The notes: a model not told the origin generated them from the letters alone. Positions 25,639-35,016 are shown, counted from the first letter of the stretch. The stretch: 64,000 bases of DNA from Rugamonas rubra (GCF_900114705.1 NZ_FOTW01000024.1:1-64000); one strand, 5' to 3'. Numbers and translations: made by a program.

Positions 25639-25700
25639 TTTTCTTCTCTTTTGACCCGCGTAGCGAAAAAGAGTTCAAAGCAGGGGAAAAGAGAAGAAAA
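25639..25700. repeat. Polypyrimidine/polypurine inverted repeat
   Basis: TTTTCTTCTCTTTT (25639-25652) pairs perfectly with AAAAGAGAAGAAAA (25687-25700). The flanks extend the strand asymmetry: pyrimidines from about 25605, purines to about 25715. It forms the upstream leader of the hypothetical gene at 24997-25602 and may fold in its mRNA. Confidence 0.6.
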
Positions 25701-25750
25701 AAGAAGGAAAAGCAGAAGGTTTACCAGAGAGGTTGGGAACGGCGCGCGCC

Positions 25751-25815
25751 CTAGTATAGTGTTGAGTCCTTGTTGACGCATAGAAATGCGCCCCAAGAAC
25801 GCAACACTACGCTAG
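25751..25815. mobile_element. 65-bp palindromic IS630-type MITE
   Basis: The left arm begins CTAGTATAGTGTTGAGTCCT and the right arm, read in reverse complement, begins CTAGCGTAGTGTTGCGTTCT. The arms span nearly the whole element and meet at a small hairpin (CGCAT/ATGCG). The outermost CTAG at both ends fits TA-duplicating IS630/Tc1-type insertion. The end sequence matches the IS630 remnant at 24828 (CTAGTGTAGTGTTGAATTCT), so it is probably mobilised by that family. Confidence 0.8.
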
Positions 25816-25852
25816 TCCCGCGCGCCCGGACGCGGCGGCGGCGTTGCGCCGC

Positions 25853-28696
25853 CTACGCTTCCAGGTCGCTCGACAGGCCGACGCGGCGGCGCTCGCCGCC
25901 CAGCGCCAGCGGGCCTGTCAGGTTGGTCACCAGGCGCACCTCGCCCTCGGCGACGGCCTGGTCGAGCTGCTGCATCAGACGCGGGAACAGGCCGTCCGGC
26001 CGCGCCAGCTCGGTGGCGTACAGCGCCGCCCAGGCGTTGCGGCCGGAGCGCTTGGCGATGTACAGGCCCTGGTCGGCCAGCTCGACCACCTGCGACCAGG
26101 TCAGCAGCCGCGCCTGCGTCGGCAGGAAGGGGAAGCAGGCGAAGCCGATCGAGCAGGTCTTGGCCAGGGTGGCGCCGTCGGCCAGCTCGAAGGGCCGGTC
26201 GGCCACGGCGCAGCGGATGCGCTCGGCCACCACCCTGGCCTCGTCGCGGTGGGTGGCGCGCGCCAGCACCAGGAACTCCTCGCCGCCCCAGCGGATCAGG
26301 TAGTCGGACTCGCGGAACACCTCGCGCAGGCGCTCCTGCATCTGCACCAGGATCGAGTCGCCGGCGGCGTGGCCGTAGCGGTCGTTGACCTCCTTGAAGT
26401 GGTCCAGGTCGACCATGAAGAAGACCAGGTCCTTGTCGAGCATCTGCTCGCGCTCGGCGCCGTCGGCGCGCGCGCCCTGGTCGTAGCGGCGCAGGCTCAT
26501 CGCCACGTCGGTGTCGACGTGCTGCAGGAAGAAGCGGCGGTTGCGCAGGCCGGTCAGCTGGTCGGTCAGGCTGACCTCCTCCAGCGCCTTGTAGGCGCGC
26601 TCCAGTTCCAGGTTCTTCTCCAGCAGCTGTTCCTGGGTCGCGCTCAGCGTCTTCAGGGTGGCCTCGACCTGGCGGTAGGCGGCGGCGTTGTCGAGCGCGA
26701 TGGCGCCGTAGGCGCACAGGGTGCGGAAGATCAGCCGGTCGCGGTCGCCGTAGGCGCTGGCGTGCAGCGACTGCACCGTCATCGCGCCGAGCACGCGCTC
26801 GCCGACGCGCAGCGGCGCGAACAACAGGGTCAGGGTCGGCAGCGTGCCGGGGATCAGGTTCGGCGTGGCGCCGTCGGCGGCCAGCTCGATGAGCAGCTCG
26901 CGCCGCTCGCGCACGCAGCGCGCGCTGTTGGCCCTGGGGTCGCCCAGCGCGAAGCGGATGGCCGGCAGCGGCTTGCCCGCCTCGACGCCGAAGGCGCAGC
27001 GCAGCGACTGGCCGTCCGGCTCGAGCAGGAAGATCGAGAAGTGGGTGGCGTCGAGCAGGCCGTGGACGTGGCGGTCGAGGGCGCGGAACACCGCCGCCGC
27101 GTCGAGGTGGGCGGTGATCTCCTGGCCGATCGCGCTCAGGTGCTGCAGGGTGGCGCTGGTCTGCTGCAGCACCTCGGCGCGCTGCGCCTCGGCGGCGGCC
27201 AGCTGGCGGTGGTGCTCGCCCTCGGTCTGGGCGCGCTCGGTCTGGTACTGCACCTGCATGGCGATGGCGCGGTTGGTGGCCTGCTGGCTGTGGGTCTGGT
27301 CGCGCGCCGCGCTGGCCTGCAGCGCGATCTGGTAGGCGGTGGCGTAGTCGCCGATGGCGGCGTGCTCGCGCGCGGCGGCGTCGAGCAGCGCGCCGGGCAC
27401 GGCGTAGCCGTCGATGGTGGCGGCGGTGGCCAGCGCCAGTTGCAGGTAGTGCAGCACGGCGTTGGGCGCGGCCATGTCGGCCGGCGGCGCCAGCCGGTGG
27501 CGCGCGTGGATGCGCGCCAGCACGCTGAGCGCGGCGATCTGGTTGGAGGCGTCGCCGTGCTCGCAGGCCAGCGCCAGCGCGGTGTTGGCGACGGCCAGCG
27601 CGTCGGCCGGCCGGTCCAGCTGCGACAGGGCGTGCGCCTGGCCGCGCCGCGCGCTGCTCTGGAAGTCGGACTGGCGCAGCGCGTCGCCGCGCTCGCCGAG
27701 GCGGGCGAAGCTGTCGAGGGCGGCGTTGTAGTTGCCCAGGTCGAGCGCCAGGTCGCCCTGGTACTCGAGCGCGATGGCGTAGGCGCGCGAGCCGGCCAGC
27801 GGCGCCAGCGTGTGCAGCGCCTCGCGCAGCAGGCCCTGGGCGGCCTCGCGCTGGCCCAGCTGGCGCAGCGTTTCGGCGGTCTGCATCAGGCACAGGCCGA
27901 TGCTCAGCGGCCAGCCGGTGGGCCGCGCCAGGTCGAGGCCGCGCTGCATCCATTCGAGCGCGGCGTCGTGCGCGTTCAGGCTGGTGAAGGCGTTGCCGAT
28001 GTTGGTGGCGACGATGATGGCGCGGCGCCGCTGGCCGCTGCCCATGGCCGCCTCGTAGCTGTGCATCAGGTGGCCGATGGCGCGGCCGTAGTCGCTGGCC
28101 TGGAAGGCGCGGGTGCCGTGGTAGTCGCTGATCCAGCCGGCCGCCACCGGCTGCGCCGGGTCCGGCTCGGCGGCGAAGCGCTGGCCCCAGCGCGCGGTGG
28201 CGCTGTGGACGTCGCCGAACACGTCGAAGATGGCGGCGGCGGCGTCGATCACGTCGGCGCGCAGCGGGTCGCCGGCGGCGCGCGCGCTGGCGGCGGCGCT
28301 GGCCAGCGCGGCGTCGCCGCGGCCCGGGTCGCCGCGGTCGTTGGCGATCCAGGCCAGCAGCCAGTGGGCGTCGGCGCGGCCGCGCGGGTCGGCGCAGTGC
28401 TCGAACAGCCCCAGCGCGTGCTCGGCCTGGCCCTGCGCGGCGTCGAGCGCGCCGGCCAGCCAGTGCGCCTCGGCGCCGACCAGCTCGAGGCGGGCCTGCA
28501 CGGGGAAACGTTGCGCCTCGGCCAGCGCGGCCAGCAGGGGCGCCGCCTCGGCCGCCCAGCCCTGCGCCCGCGCGGGATCGCGCTGGCGGCTGTGCCAGGC
28601 GAGCTGGGCCAGCAGTGTCAGCCGCGCAGCACCCTCGGACGAGGGCAGCGCCGCATTCCACTGCGCCAACTCTTCATCGAGCGCAAACATTTCCAC
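25853..28696 (-). CDS. TPR-GAF-GGDEF diguanylate cyclase
   Basis: A 947-residue cytoplasmic protein starting at the GTG at 28696, with GAGG 10 bases upstream. Residues 1-490 form a long TPR-like helical array. A short coiled coil leads to a GAF domain at about 530-690 (AIGQEITAHLDAAAVFRALDRHVHGLLDATHFSIFLL). The GGDEF domain follows (SLTDQLTGLRNRRFF, DLDHFKEVNDRYGH). The active site is RWGGEEF, and an inhibitory RxxD site (RESD) sits five residues before it, so it should make cyclic di-GMP under product inhibition. The input signal is unknown. Its 3' end abuts a MITE. Confidence 0.93.
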   Translation of the reverse strand: MEMFALDEELAQWNAALPSSEGAARLTLLAQLAWHSRQRDPARAQGWAAEAAPLLAALAEAQRFPVQARLELVGAEAHWLAGALDAAQGQAEHALGLFEHCADPRGRADAHWLLAWIANDRGDPGRGDAALASAAASARAAGDPLRADVIDAAAAIFDVFGDVHSATARWGQRFAAEPDPAQPVAAGWISDYHGTRAFQASDYGRAIGHLMHSYEAAMGSGQRRRAIIVATNIGNAFTSLNAHDAALEWMQRGLDLARPTGWPLSIGLCLMQTAETLRQLGQREAAQGLLREALHTLAPLAGSRAYAIALEYQGDLALDLGNYNAALDSFARLGERGDALRQSDFQSSARRGQAHALSQLDRPADALAVANTALALACEHGDASNQIAALSVLARIHARHRLAPPADMAAPNAVLHYLQLALATAATIDGYAVPGALLDAAAREHAAIGDYATAYQIALQASAARDQTHSQQATNRAIAMQVQYQTERAQTEGEHHRQLAAAEAQRAEVLQQTSATLQHLSAIGQEITAHLDAAAVFRALDRHVHGLLDATHFSIFLLEPDGQSLRCAFGVEAGKPLPAIRFALGDPRANSARCVRERRELLIELAADGATPNLIPGTLPTLTLLFAPLRVGERVLGAMTVQSLHASAYGDRDRLIFRTLCAYGAIALDNAAAYRQVEATLKTLSATQEQLLEKNLELERAYKALEEVSLTDQLTGLRNRRFFLQHVDTDVAMSLRRYDQGARADGAEREQMLDKDLVFFMVDLDHFKEVNDRYGHAAGDSILVQMQERLREVFRESDYLIRWGGEEFLVLARATHRDEARVVAERIRCAVADRPFELADGATLAKTCSIGFACFPFLPTQARLLTWSQVVELADQGLYIAKRSGRNAWAALYATELARPDGLFPRLMQQLDQAVAEGEVRLVTNLTGPLALGGERRRVGLSSDLEA

Positions 28697-28930
28697 TAAA
28701 TCAATTCCTCAAGCTGTTGTGTCGCGACGGGGACCCCGGATCCGGCCCCGGCGGCACGGTTTTCTTGCTCATGCGCATTTACACGCGCATCCGCATTATT
28801 TCACAGTTTGGCCGGCAAGCCGCTGGCGCTGCGGCTTTGCGGCCGGTGGAAGGACTCAAGTGCTTGATATCAAAGACAAATGTTGATTCCACATGGAAAC
28901 AATGATTGACCTGTTGGGAAGCCCGCGCGG

Positions 28931-29875
28931 CTAACGCAACAGCGTCACGGCGGCGGAAAATGTAAAAAACGATATCGCCGTCGAGACCAGGATGATGCGC
29001 GCGATGCGGCCGGTGTCGGCGCCGTAGCGTTCCGACAACATGGCGACGTTGCTGGCGCTCGGCAGGCAGGCCACCAGCACCACGGTGTTCAAGGCGAAGG
29101 GCTCGAGCGGCAGGCCGAGGCGGATGGCGGCGTGGCCCAGCGCCAGCATCAGCAGCGGATGCAGCACCAGCTTCTTCAGCGCCACCGGCACGTACTCGCG
29201 CAGCGGCGTGGCGTCGGCGCTGGCCATCTGCGAGCGGGCCAGCACCGCGCCGATGGTGAACAGGGCCACCGGCGAGGCGGCGTCGGCCAGCATGGCGACG
29301 CTGCGCTGCAGCGGGCCGGGCAGGGCCAGGCCGAGCGCCGAGGCCAGCGCGCCGAGCACGATGGACCAGGGCATCGGGTTGGCCAGCATGCCGCGCAGCG
29401 CGGCCAGCACGGCGCCGCGGCCGCGCCCGCTGCCGACCCGCGACAGGGCGATGCACAGCGAGCTGGTGATGACCATGTCGACGGCGATGGTCAGGATCAC
29501 CGGCCCCGACGAGCGCGGCCCGAGCAGCGCCAGCAGCAGCGGCACGCCCATGAAGCCGGTGTTGGGGAAGGCCGCCACCAGGGCGCCGAAGGCGGCGTCG
29601 TTCCAAGCGATGCGGTGGCTCAGCGTGGCGGCCATGGTCAGGCCGACCATCAGCAGCGCGCACAGCAGGTAGACGGCGAACAGGCCGGGGTCGAGCAGCT
29701 GGGCCAGCGGGGTCGCCGCGCCGAAGCGGAACAACATGCAGGGCAGCGCGAAGTACAACACGAAGCTGTTCATGCCGGGAATGGCGACCAGCGGCAGCAT
29801 GCCACGGCGCACCGCCACATAGCCGCACAGCACGAGGGCGAAGAAGGGGAAGGTGACGGCGAGGATATCGAGCAT
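28931..29875 (-). CDS. AEC-family (auxin efflux carrier type) transporter
   Basis: A 314-residue inner-membrane protein with ten predicted hydrophobic segments in two halves. Family motifs include MLDILAVTFPFFALVLCGYVAVRRG at the N-terminus, FNTG-like AFPNTGFMGVPLLLALLG, and VVLVACLPSASNVAMLSERYG in the second half. AEC carriers export or import small organic acids such as malate or malonate; the substrate cannot be told from sequence. The stretch from 29876 to 30143 upstream holds no gene. Confidence 0.88.
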   Translation of the reverse strand: MLDILAVTFPFFALVLCGYVAVRRGMLPLVAIPGMNSFVLYFALPCMLFRFGAATPLAQLLDPGLFAVYLLCALLMVGLTMAATLSHRIAWNDAAFGALVAAFPNTGFMGVPLLLALLGPRSSGPVILTIAVDMVITSSLCIALSRVGSGRGRGAVLAALRGMLANPMPWSIVLGALASALGLALPGPLQRSVAMLADAASPVALFTIGAVLARSQMASADATPLREYVPVALKKLVLHPLLMLALGHAAIRLGLPLEPFALNTVVLVACLPSASNVAMLSERYGADTGRIARIILVSTAISFFTFSAAVTLLR

Positions 29876-30143
29876 GGCAGGCCATTGTAAGCGCGGGCTT
29901 TTGCTCTATGCTGTCGAGATCGAAAAAATGTATTTTTCGCGCGATGGCATCGGCGCGGCGCGCCCGGGCCGGGTCGGCGCGTTCCCTTGGATCGACGGGG
30001 AGTTCGGCCACGCGCTGTGCGGCGCGCCCGGCAAAACGGCGCCGGGCGGGATCGCCGGCGCCGCCTACGCACAACTGGAGCCGGCCTCCCGGGTGGAGGT
30101 CCGGCCCGGCCCGCCCGGGGCCCGGGCGGGCTTCAACCCAAGC

Positions 30144-30635
30144 TCAGGCGTGCTTGCCGACCTCGATCAGGCGCGAACGCATGTTCTCCGAGGCGGCCGG
30201 TCCCGGCGCGAACATATAGTCCTCGTCGTTGATGGCCAGGCCGCTGTTGGCGTCGACCAACACCTGGTCGGCCGGCTTGCCGGTCTCGCGGCTGACCACC
30301 AGCAGGCTGGCGCCCTCCGGCGCCAGATGGTCGTTGCCCCAGGCGATGAAGGCCAGCAGCACCGGTTTGAAGGCGCGGCCGGACTTGGTCAGCACGTATT
30401 CGTAACGCGGCGGTCGGGCGCTGTACTGGCGGCGCTCCATCAGGCCGCCCTCGACCAGCCCGGCCAGACGGCGCGTCAGCATGTTCGGCGCGATCTTCAG
30501 GCTCTTCTCGAATTCGTCGAAGCGCGACAAGCCATAGAAGGCATCGCGTAAAATCAGGATACTCCACCACTCTCCGACCTTCCCCAAGCTGCGGGCGATC
30601 GGACAGGGCATGCGGCCAAAATCGGTATGTTTCAT
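30144..30635 (-). CDS. HxlR-family transcriptional regulator
   Basis: A 163-residue regulator from the ATG at 30635 with GGAG 8 bases upstream. The HxlR winged helix begins PCPIARSLGKVGEWWSILILRDAFYGLSRFDEFEKSLKIAPNMLTRRLAGLVEGGLMERR, and PPRYEYVLTKSGRAF follows. A C-terminal extension of about 50 residues (SLLVVSRETGKPADQVLVDANSGL) is longer than in minimal HxlR proteins. No obvious target lies next to it. Single Cys near the N-terminus (PCPIAR) is the conserved redox-type position in many members. Confidence 0.9.
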   Translation of the reverse strand: MKHTDFGRMPCPIARSLGKVGEWWSILILRDAFYGLSRFDEFEKSLKIAPNMLTRRLAGLVEGGLMERRQYSARPPRYEYVLTKSGRAFKPVLLAFIAWGNDHLAPEGASLLVVSRETGKPADQVLVDANSGLAINDEDYMFAPGPAASENMRSRLIEVGKHA

Positions 30636-30840
30636 GGGGGACTCCGTTCCGGTGCTGATGCGGGTGAGATTGCGGGGTGACGGCAGAGTCACCGCTTTCG
30701 CAAAGTCATTATTGTCCATTCGTAAAATGCCTGCTTTTGCTGGGCGAGACAGCGGTTTTGGATGCAGAGAAAACTATTAAAAAAAATGGAAAGATAGGCA
30801 TAATACGCAACACACTTCCAGTTAACGTAGCAAATTGATC

Positions 30841-31620
30841 ATGTTTCCAAGCAACGAATCGACCGTGCGCCATATCCTGATCGTGGACGACTCCGCGTTC
30901 GAGCAGCGCATGCTGATGGATTTGTTGGGCGAGTTGCCCTACCGCATCTCGGTCGCCTTCAACGGCCTGCAGGGCTACCAACTGGCGCTGGCCAAGCAGC
31001 CGGACCTGATCCTGCTCGACGTGCGCATGCCCAATATGGACGGCTACACCGCCTGCCGCCTGCTCAAGGCCAACCCGGCCACGCGCGACATCCCGGTGAT
31101 CTTCCTCAGCGGCGCCGACGCCGACGAGGAGCGCATCATGGGCCTGTCGATCGGCGGCGTCGACTACGTCTCCAAGCCGTTCTCGCCGGGCGAGCTGGCG
31201 GCGCGCATCCACGTCCACCTGAACCTGGTGCAGCGGCCCGGCGCCGCCGCCGCCGCCGGCCAGGCGGCCGACCCGGACGCGGTGCTGGTGCGCGCCGTCA
31301 AGCGCCTGATCGCCGACAACCTGGCGGCCCTGCCCAGCCTGGCCGAGATCGCCCGCAGCGTCGGCACCTACCGCGAAAAACTGTCGCAGGTGTTCCGCGA
31401 GCAGACCGGCATGACGGTGTTCGCCTTCATCCGCGAGGAGCGCATCCGCCGTGGCGTGCAACTGCTGCGCGAGAGCGAGATCGACGTGCAGGACATCGCC
31501 CTGCTGATCGGCTTCAACAACGCCGGCAACTTCGCCACCGCCTTCCGCGAGCGCATCGGCGTCACCCCCAGCGCCTACCGCCTGTCGATGCAGCAACATA
31601 AAAAACCGCCGGAGGACTGA
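30841..31620 (+). CDS. Response regulator with AraC-type DNA-binding domain
   Basis: A 259-residue protein; an in-frame TTG at 30835 is an alternative start. The receiver domain (HILIVDDSAFEQRMLM, phosphoacceptor Asp60 in LILLDVRMPNMDGY, VSKPF) is followed by a C-terminal AraC domain with two helix-turn-helix units (SLAEIARSVGTYREKLSQVFREQTGMTVFAFIREERI and VQDIALLIGFNNAGNFATAFRERIGVTPSAYR). No kinase gene is adjacent. The last codons contain the terminator of the opposing chemoreceptor gene. Confidence 0.92.
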   Translation: MFPSNESTVRHILIVDDSAFEQRMLMDLLGELPYRISVAFNGLQGYQLALAKQPDLILLDVRMPNMDGYTACRLLKANPATRDIPVIFLSGADADEERIMGLSIGGVDYVSKPFSPGELAARIHVHLNLVQRPGAAAAAGQAADPDAVLVRAVKRLIADNLAALPSLAEIARSVGTYREKLSQVFREQTGMTVFAFIREERIRRGVQLLRESEIDVQDIALLIGFNNAGNFATAFRERIGVTPSAYRLSMQQHKKPPED

Positions 31621-31633
31621 AGCCCCCCGGCGG
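31600..31633 (-). terminator. Intrinsic terminator of the chemoreceptor gene
   Basis: CCGCCGG (31606-31612) and CCGGCGG (31627-31633) form a 7-bp stem. On the minus strand it is followed by six T, read from the A-run at 31600-31605. It overlaps the last codons of the convergent response regulator gene. Confidence 0.8.
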
Positions 31634-31702
31634 CAGCGGCCGGCGCTGGCGCGCCGGACGGATTCTTGTTGTTTCTTGTTGTTGTTAGCGTCGATATTCC
31701 AT

Positions 31703-31768
31703 GAATTTCCTTTGAATTTCCTTTGAATTTCCTTTGAATTTCCTTTGAATTTCCTTTGAATTTCCTTT
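31703..31768. repeat. Six perfect tandem copies of an 11-bp unit
   Basis: GAATTTCCTTT repeats six times without a mismatch, starting at 31703, 31714, 31725, 31736, 31747 and 31758. It lies between the convergent response regulator and chemoreceptor genes, 16 bases after the chemoreceptor stop. It is AT-rich against a GC-rich background. Confidence 0.97.
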
Positions 31769-31783
31769 GACTATCGCGCGCCC

Positions 31784-33358
31784 TCAGCGCAGCCGTGGCG
31801 CCGCGCCGCGTCCGTCCAGCTGGAACACGCTGACCACCGCCGCCAGCTTGGCGGCCTGCTCCTGCAGCGACGAGGCGGCGGCGGCCGCCTCCTCCACCAG
31901 CGCGGCGTTCTGCTGGGTCACCTCGTCCATCTGGGTGATCGCCTTGTTGACCTCCTCGATGCCCGTGCTCTGCTCCTGGCTGGCCGCCGAGATCTCGGCC
32001 ACCACGTCGCTGACGCGGCGCACGCTGGCCACCACCTCGCTCATGGTGCTGCCGGCCTGCTGCACCAGGCTGGTGCCGGAGTCGACCTTGCCGACCGAGT
32101 CGACGATCAACTCCTTGATCTCCCTGGCCGCCGCCGCGCTGCGCTGGGCCAGGTTGCGCACCTCCGAGGCGACCACCGCGAAGCCACGGCCCTGCTCGCC
32201 GGCGCGGGCCGCCTCGACGGCGGCGTTGAGCGCCAAGATATTCGTCTGGAAGGCGATGCCGTCGATCACGCTGATGATGTCGACGATCTTGCGCGACGAG
32301 GCGCTGATCGACTCCATCGTCTCGATCACCTGGCCGACCACCCTGCCGCCGTCGCTGGCCGTGCCCGAGGCCGACTGCGCCAGCTGGTTGGCCTGGCGCG
32401 CGTTGTCGGCGTTCTGCCGCACCGTCGAGGTCAGCTGCTCCATCGCCGAGGCGGTCTGCTCCAGCGAGCTGGCCTGCTCCTCGGTGCGGCTCGACAGGTC
32501 GAGGTTGCCGCTGGCGATCTGCGCCGAGGCGGTGGCGATGGTGTCGGTGCCGCTGCGCACCTCGCCGACCACGCGCAGCAGGCTGTCGTTCATCGCCTTG
32601 AGCGAGTGCATCAGCTGGCCCGTCTCGTCCGTGCTGTGGGCGACGATGTGGCCGCTCAGGTCGCCGTCGGCGACGCGCCGGGCGATCGCCACCGCCTCGC
32701 GCAGCGGCACGGCGACGGTGCGGGCGACGAACAGCGCCAGCGCCAGGCCGACGCCGATCAGCGCCAGCAGGATGGTGATGATCAGATTGCGCGACATGGC
32801 GAAGGTGGCGCTGGCCGAGGTGTTGGAGGCGGCGCTGCCCTCGTCGTTGATCTTGACCAGGGCGTCGAGCTGCTCGTTGACCTGGCGGAACACCTTGTTC
32901 GACTCGCCACGGAACAGCGCGCGCGCCTCGTCCTTCTTGCCCTCGTGCGACAACGCGGCCAGCTTGCCGCTCTGCGCCATGTAGGCGTCGAGCGCCTTCT
33001 GCAACTCGGCGTAGATGCGCTTCTCCTCCTGCTCGGAAACCAGCGCGGCGTAGCTGGCCTGTTGCTTGCGCAAGGTCTCGACGCGCGAGGCCATCGACTT
33101 GTCGGTGGCGGCCATCTCGGCCTCCTCGGCCAGCAGGATGTGGGTCGCCTCGGAGATGCGGAAGCGCGACAGCGAGGTCTGCATCTGGCCCAGGTAGCGC
33201 ACCGCCGGCATCCAGTTGGTGGCGATGTCGGTCGAGGCCTGGTTGACCTTGACCAACTGGCCGATCGAGAACACGCCGAGGAAACAGGTCATCGCGATGA
33301 CGACGGCGAAGGCCAAGGTCAGCTTGCGTGCGATGTTCAAATCGTAAAACCACTTCAT
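31784..33358 (-). CDS. Methyl-accepting chemotaxis protein
   Basis: A 524-residue inner-membrane chemoreceptor with GGGGAG upstream of the ATG. It has an N-terminal membrane segment (KLTLAFAVVIAMTCFLGVFSI), a periplasmic four-helix-bundle sensor (about 35-185), a second membrane segment (NLIITILLALIGVGLALALFVA), a HAMP domain, and a signalling domain with the conserved hairpin tip DIISVIDGIAFQTNILALNAAVEAARAGEQGRGFAVVASEVRNLAQRSA. There is no C-terminal CheB/CheR pentapeptide; it ends DGRGAAPRLR. The ligand is unknown. It is monocistronic. Confidence 0.95.
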   Translation of the reverse strand: MKWFYDLNIARKLTLAFAVVIAMTCFLGVFSIGQLVKVNQASTDIATNWMPAVRYLGQMQTSLSRFRISEATHILLAEEAEMAATDKSMASRVETLRKQQASYAALVSEQEEKRIYAELQKALDAYMAQSGKLAALSHEGKKDEARALFRGESNKVFRQVNEQLDALVKINDEGSAASNTSASATFAMSRNLIITILLALIGVGLALALFVARTVAVPLREAVAIARRVADGDLSGHIVAHSTDETGQLMHSLKAMNDSLLRVVGEVRSGTDTIATASAQIASGNLDLSSRTEEQASSLEQTASAMEQLTSTVRQNADNARQANQLAQSASGTASDGGRVVGQVIETMESISASSRKIVDIISVIDGIAFQTNILALNAAVEAARAGEQGRGFAVVASEVRNLAQRSAAAAREIKELIVDSVGKVDSGTSLVQQAGSTMSEVVASVRRVSDVVAEISAASQEQSTGIEEVNKAITQMDEVTQQNAALVEEAAAAASSLQEQAAKLAAVVSVFQLDGRGAAPRLR

Positions 33359-33559
33359 GGCGTCTCCCCGCTGTGTGGCCGCTCGCCGACGGACGCGGCG
33401 ATGACGGTGGCCGGCAAAGGAAGTTTCCCTAATGCCAACTCGACCATCATAAAACCGCCGCGTCCGGCTGTCGACAGATATGCCGCCGAGTGTTGTGCGG
33501 AGTGCGTTTTTTTGCGCGTCGATAGCGGATTGAAAGCTTGCCGTGCTAGGCGCCGCGGC

Positions 33560-34909
33560 TCACTCCGCCACGGCGGCCGGCGCCTGGCCGGCGCCGCGCG
33601 TGTCGCGCGCCGCCATCAGCCACAGCATGCCGGCCGACAGCAGGGCCGGCACGGCGACCAGCAGGAAGATGCTGCTGTTGGGCCAGTTCATGCCGATCAG
33701 CTGGCCGCCCAGCACCGGGCCGACGATCGAGCCGATGCGGCCCACGCCCAGGCTCCAGCCGATGCCGGTCGAACGCAGCGTGGTCGGATAGTACTGGGCG
33801 GCGAGCGCGTTGACGGCCGGCTGGCCGCCGACGATGCAAAAGCCGGTGACGAAGATGGCGCAGAACAGCAGGGCCAGCGAGGCGTCGGCGCGGCCGATCA
33901 GGGCGATGGCGACGGCGGCGACCAGGAAGGACGGCACCAGCACGCGCTGGAAGCCGGCGCGGTCGATCCACTGGCCCATGGTCAGGGTGCCGATGGTGCC
34001 GCCGACCTGCAGCACGGTGCCGGCCAGCACCGCCGTCTGGGTCGACAGGCCGGCGTCCTTGGCGATGCTGGGCAGCCAGTTGGAGAGGAAGTAGAAGTTG
34101 AGCAAATTCATGAAGTTGACCACCCACAGCAGCAGGGTGGTGCGGGCGCGGCCCTCGCGGAACAGCTGGGCCACGCTGGCGCCGGCGCGCTGCTTCTCGT
34201 TGACCAGGTAGCGCGTGCCGGCGTCGATGCGCAGTTGCGGGTCGATGCGCGCCAGCCATTTGCCGACCTGCTCGACCTTGCCGCGCAACACCAGGAACTG
34301 CAGCGACTCGGGCAAGTAGGCCAGCATCAGCAGACCGATCACCAGCGGCACGGCGCCACCGACATAGAACACCGAGTGCCAGCCGAAGGCCGGGATCAGC
34401 GCCGCCGACAGCAGGCCGCCGGCCACGGCGCCGACGGTGAAGCCGCAGGACACCATCATCATCAGGGTGACGCGGCGGCGCGCCGGGCTGTATTCGCCGG
34501 CCAGGGCCATGGCGTTGGGCATCACCGCGCCCAGGCCCAGGCCGGTGATGAAGCGGATCAGTTCGAGTTGGAACAGGCTGGTGGCCGACGGCGTGGCCAG
34601 CATGCAGACGGAGAAGAACAGGGTGGCGGCGATCAGCACGGGGCGGCGGCCGACGCGGTCGGCCAGCAGGCTGAACAGCAAGGAGCCGACCAGCATGCCG
34701 AACAGGCCGGCGCCGAACACGGGGCCGAGGCTGGCCTTGCTGACGCCCCAGTCGTGGATGATGGCGGGCGCCACATAGCCCATCGCCTGCACGTCGAAGC
34801 CGTCCATGATGACGCACAGGCCGCACAGCAACAGCACGCCGGCCTGGAAGCGGCCGGTCTTGCCCTTGTCGATCAATGCCGGAATATCGATTGCCTTGCC
34901 TGTGTCCAT
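33560..34909 (-). CDS. MFS aromatic acid:H+ symporter (AAHS family, PcaK/BenK-like)
   Basis: A 449-residue transporter with 12 predicted membrane segments and AGGAGA upstream of the ATG. AAHS motifs include CGLCVIMDGFDVQAMGYVAPAII in helix 1 (the DGFD motif), LLADRVGRRPVL in loop 2-3, and GRIGSIVGPVLGGQLIG in the second half. Family members take up 4-hydroxybenzoate, protocatechuate or benzoate. No aromatic catabolism genes are adjacent, so the substrate is open. Confidence 0.9.
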   Translation of the reverse strand: MDTGKAIDIPALIDKGKTGRFQAGVLLLCGLCVIMDGFDVQAMGYVAPAIIHDWGVSKASLGPVFGAGLFGMLVGSLLFSLLADRVGRRPVLIAATLFFSVCMLATPSATSLFQLELIRFITGLGLGAVMPNAMALAGEYSPARRRVTLMMMVSCGFTVGAVAGGLLSAALIPAFGWHSVFYVGGAVPLVIGLLMLAYLPESLQFLVLRGKVEQVGKWLARIDPQLRIDAGTRYLVNEKQRAGASVAQLFREGRARTTLLLWVVNFMNLLNFYFLSNWLPSIAKDAGLSTQTAVLAGTVLQVGGTIGTLTMGQWIDRAGFQRVLVPSFLVAAVAIALIGRADASLALLFCAIFVTGFCIVGGQPAVNALAAQYYPTTLRSTGIGWSLGVGRIGSIVGPVLGGQLIGMNWPNSSIFLLVAVPALLSAGMLWLMAARDTRGAGQAPAAVAE

Positions 34910-35016
34910 CTTGTCTCCTCTGGGGTTTACTTTTTTAATGCAACCATTAGAGAACAGAACGATCCATCATACAAACAGTATATTTTTGTGTATTTATCAG
35001 ATTTACTTCTGAATGC

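Noticed and set aside
25844..28699. A 951-codon plus-strand frame opposite the GGDEF gene
   Set aside because: Shadow frame; the minus strand encodes TPR, GAF and GGDEF motifs including RWGGEEF.
30108..30132. GC-rich hairpin after the HxlR gene as an intrinsic terminator
   Set aside because: The stem is strong but no T-run follows on either strand, so a terminator call was not supported.
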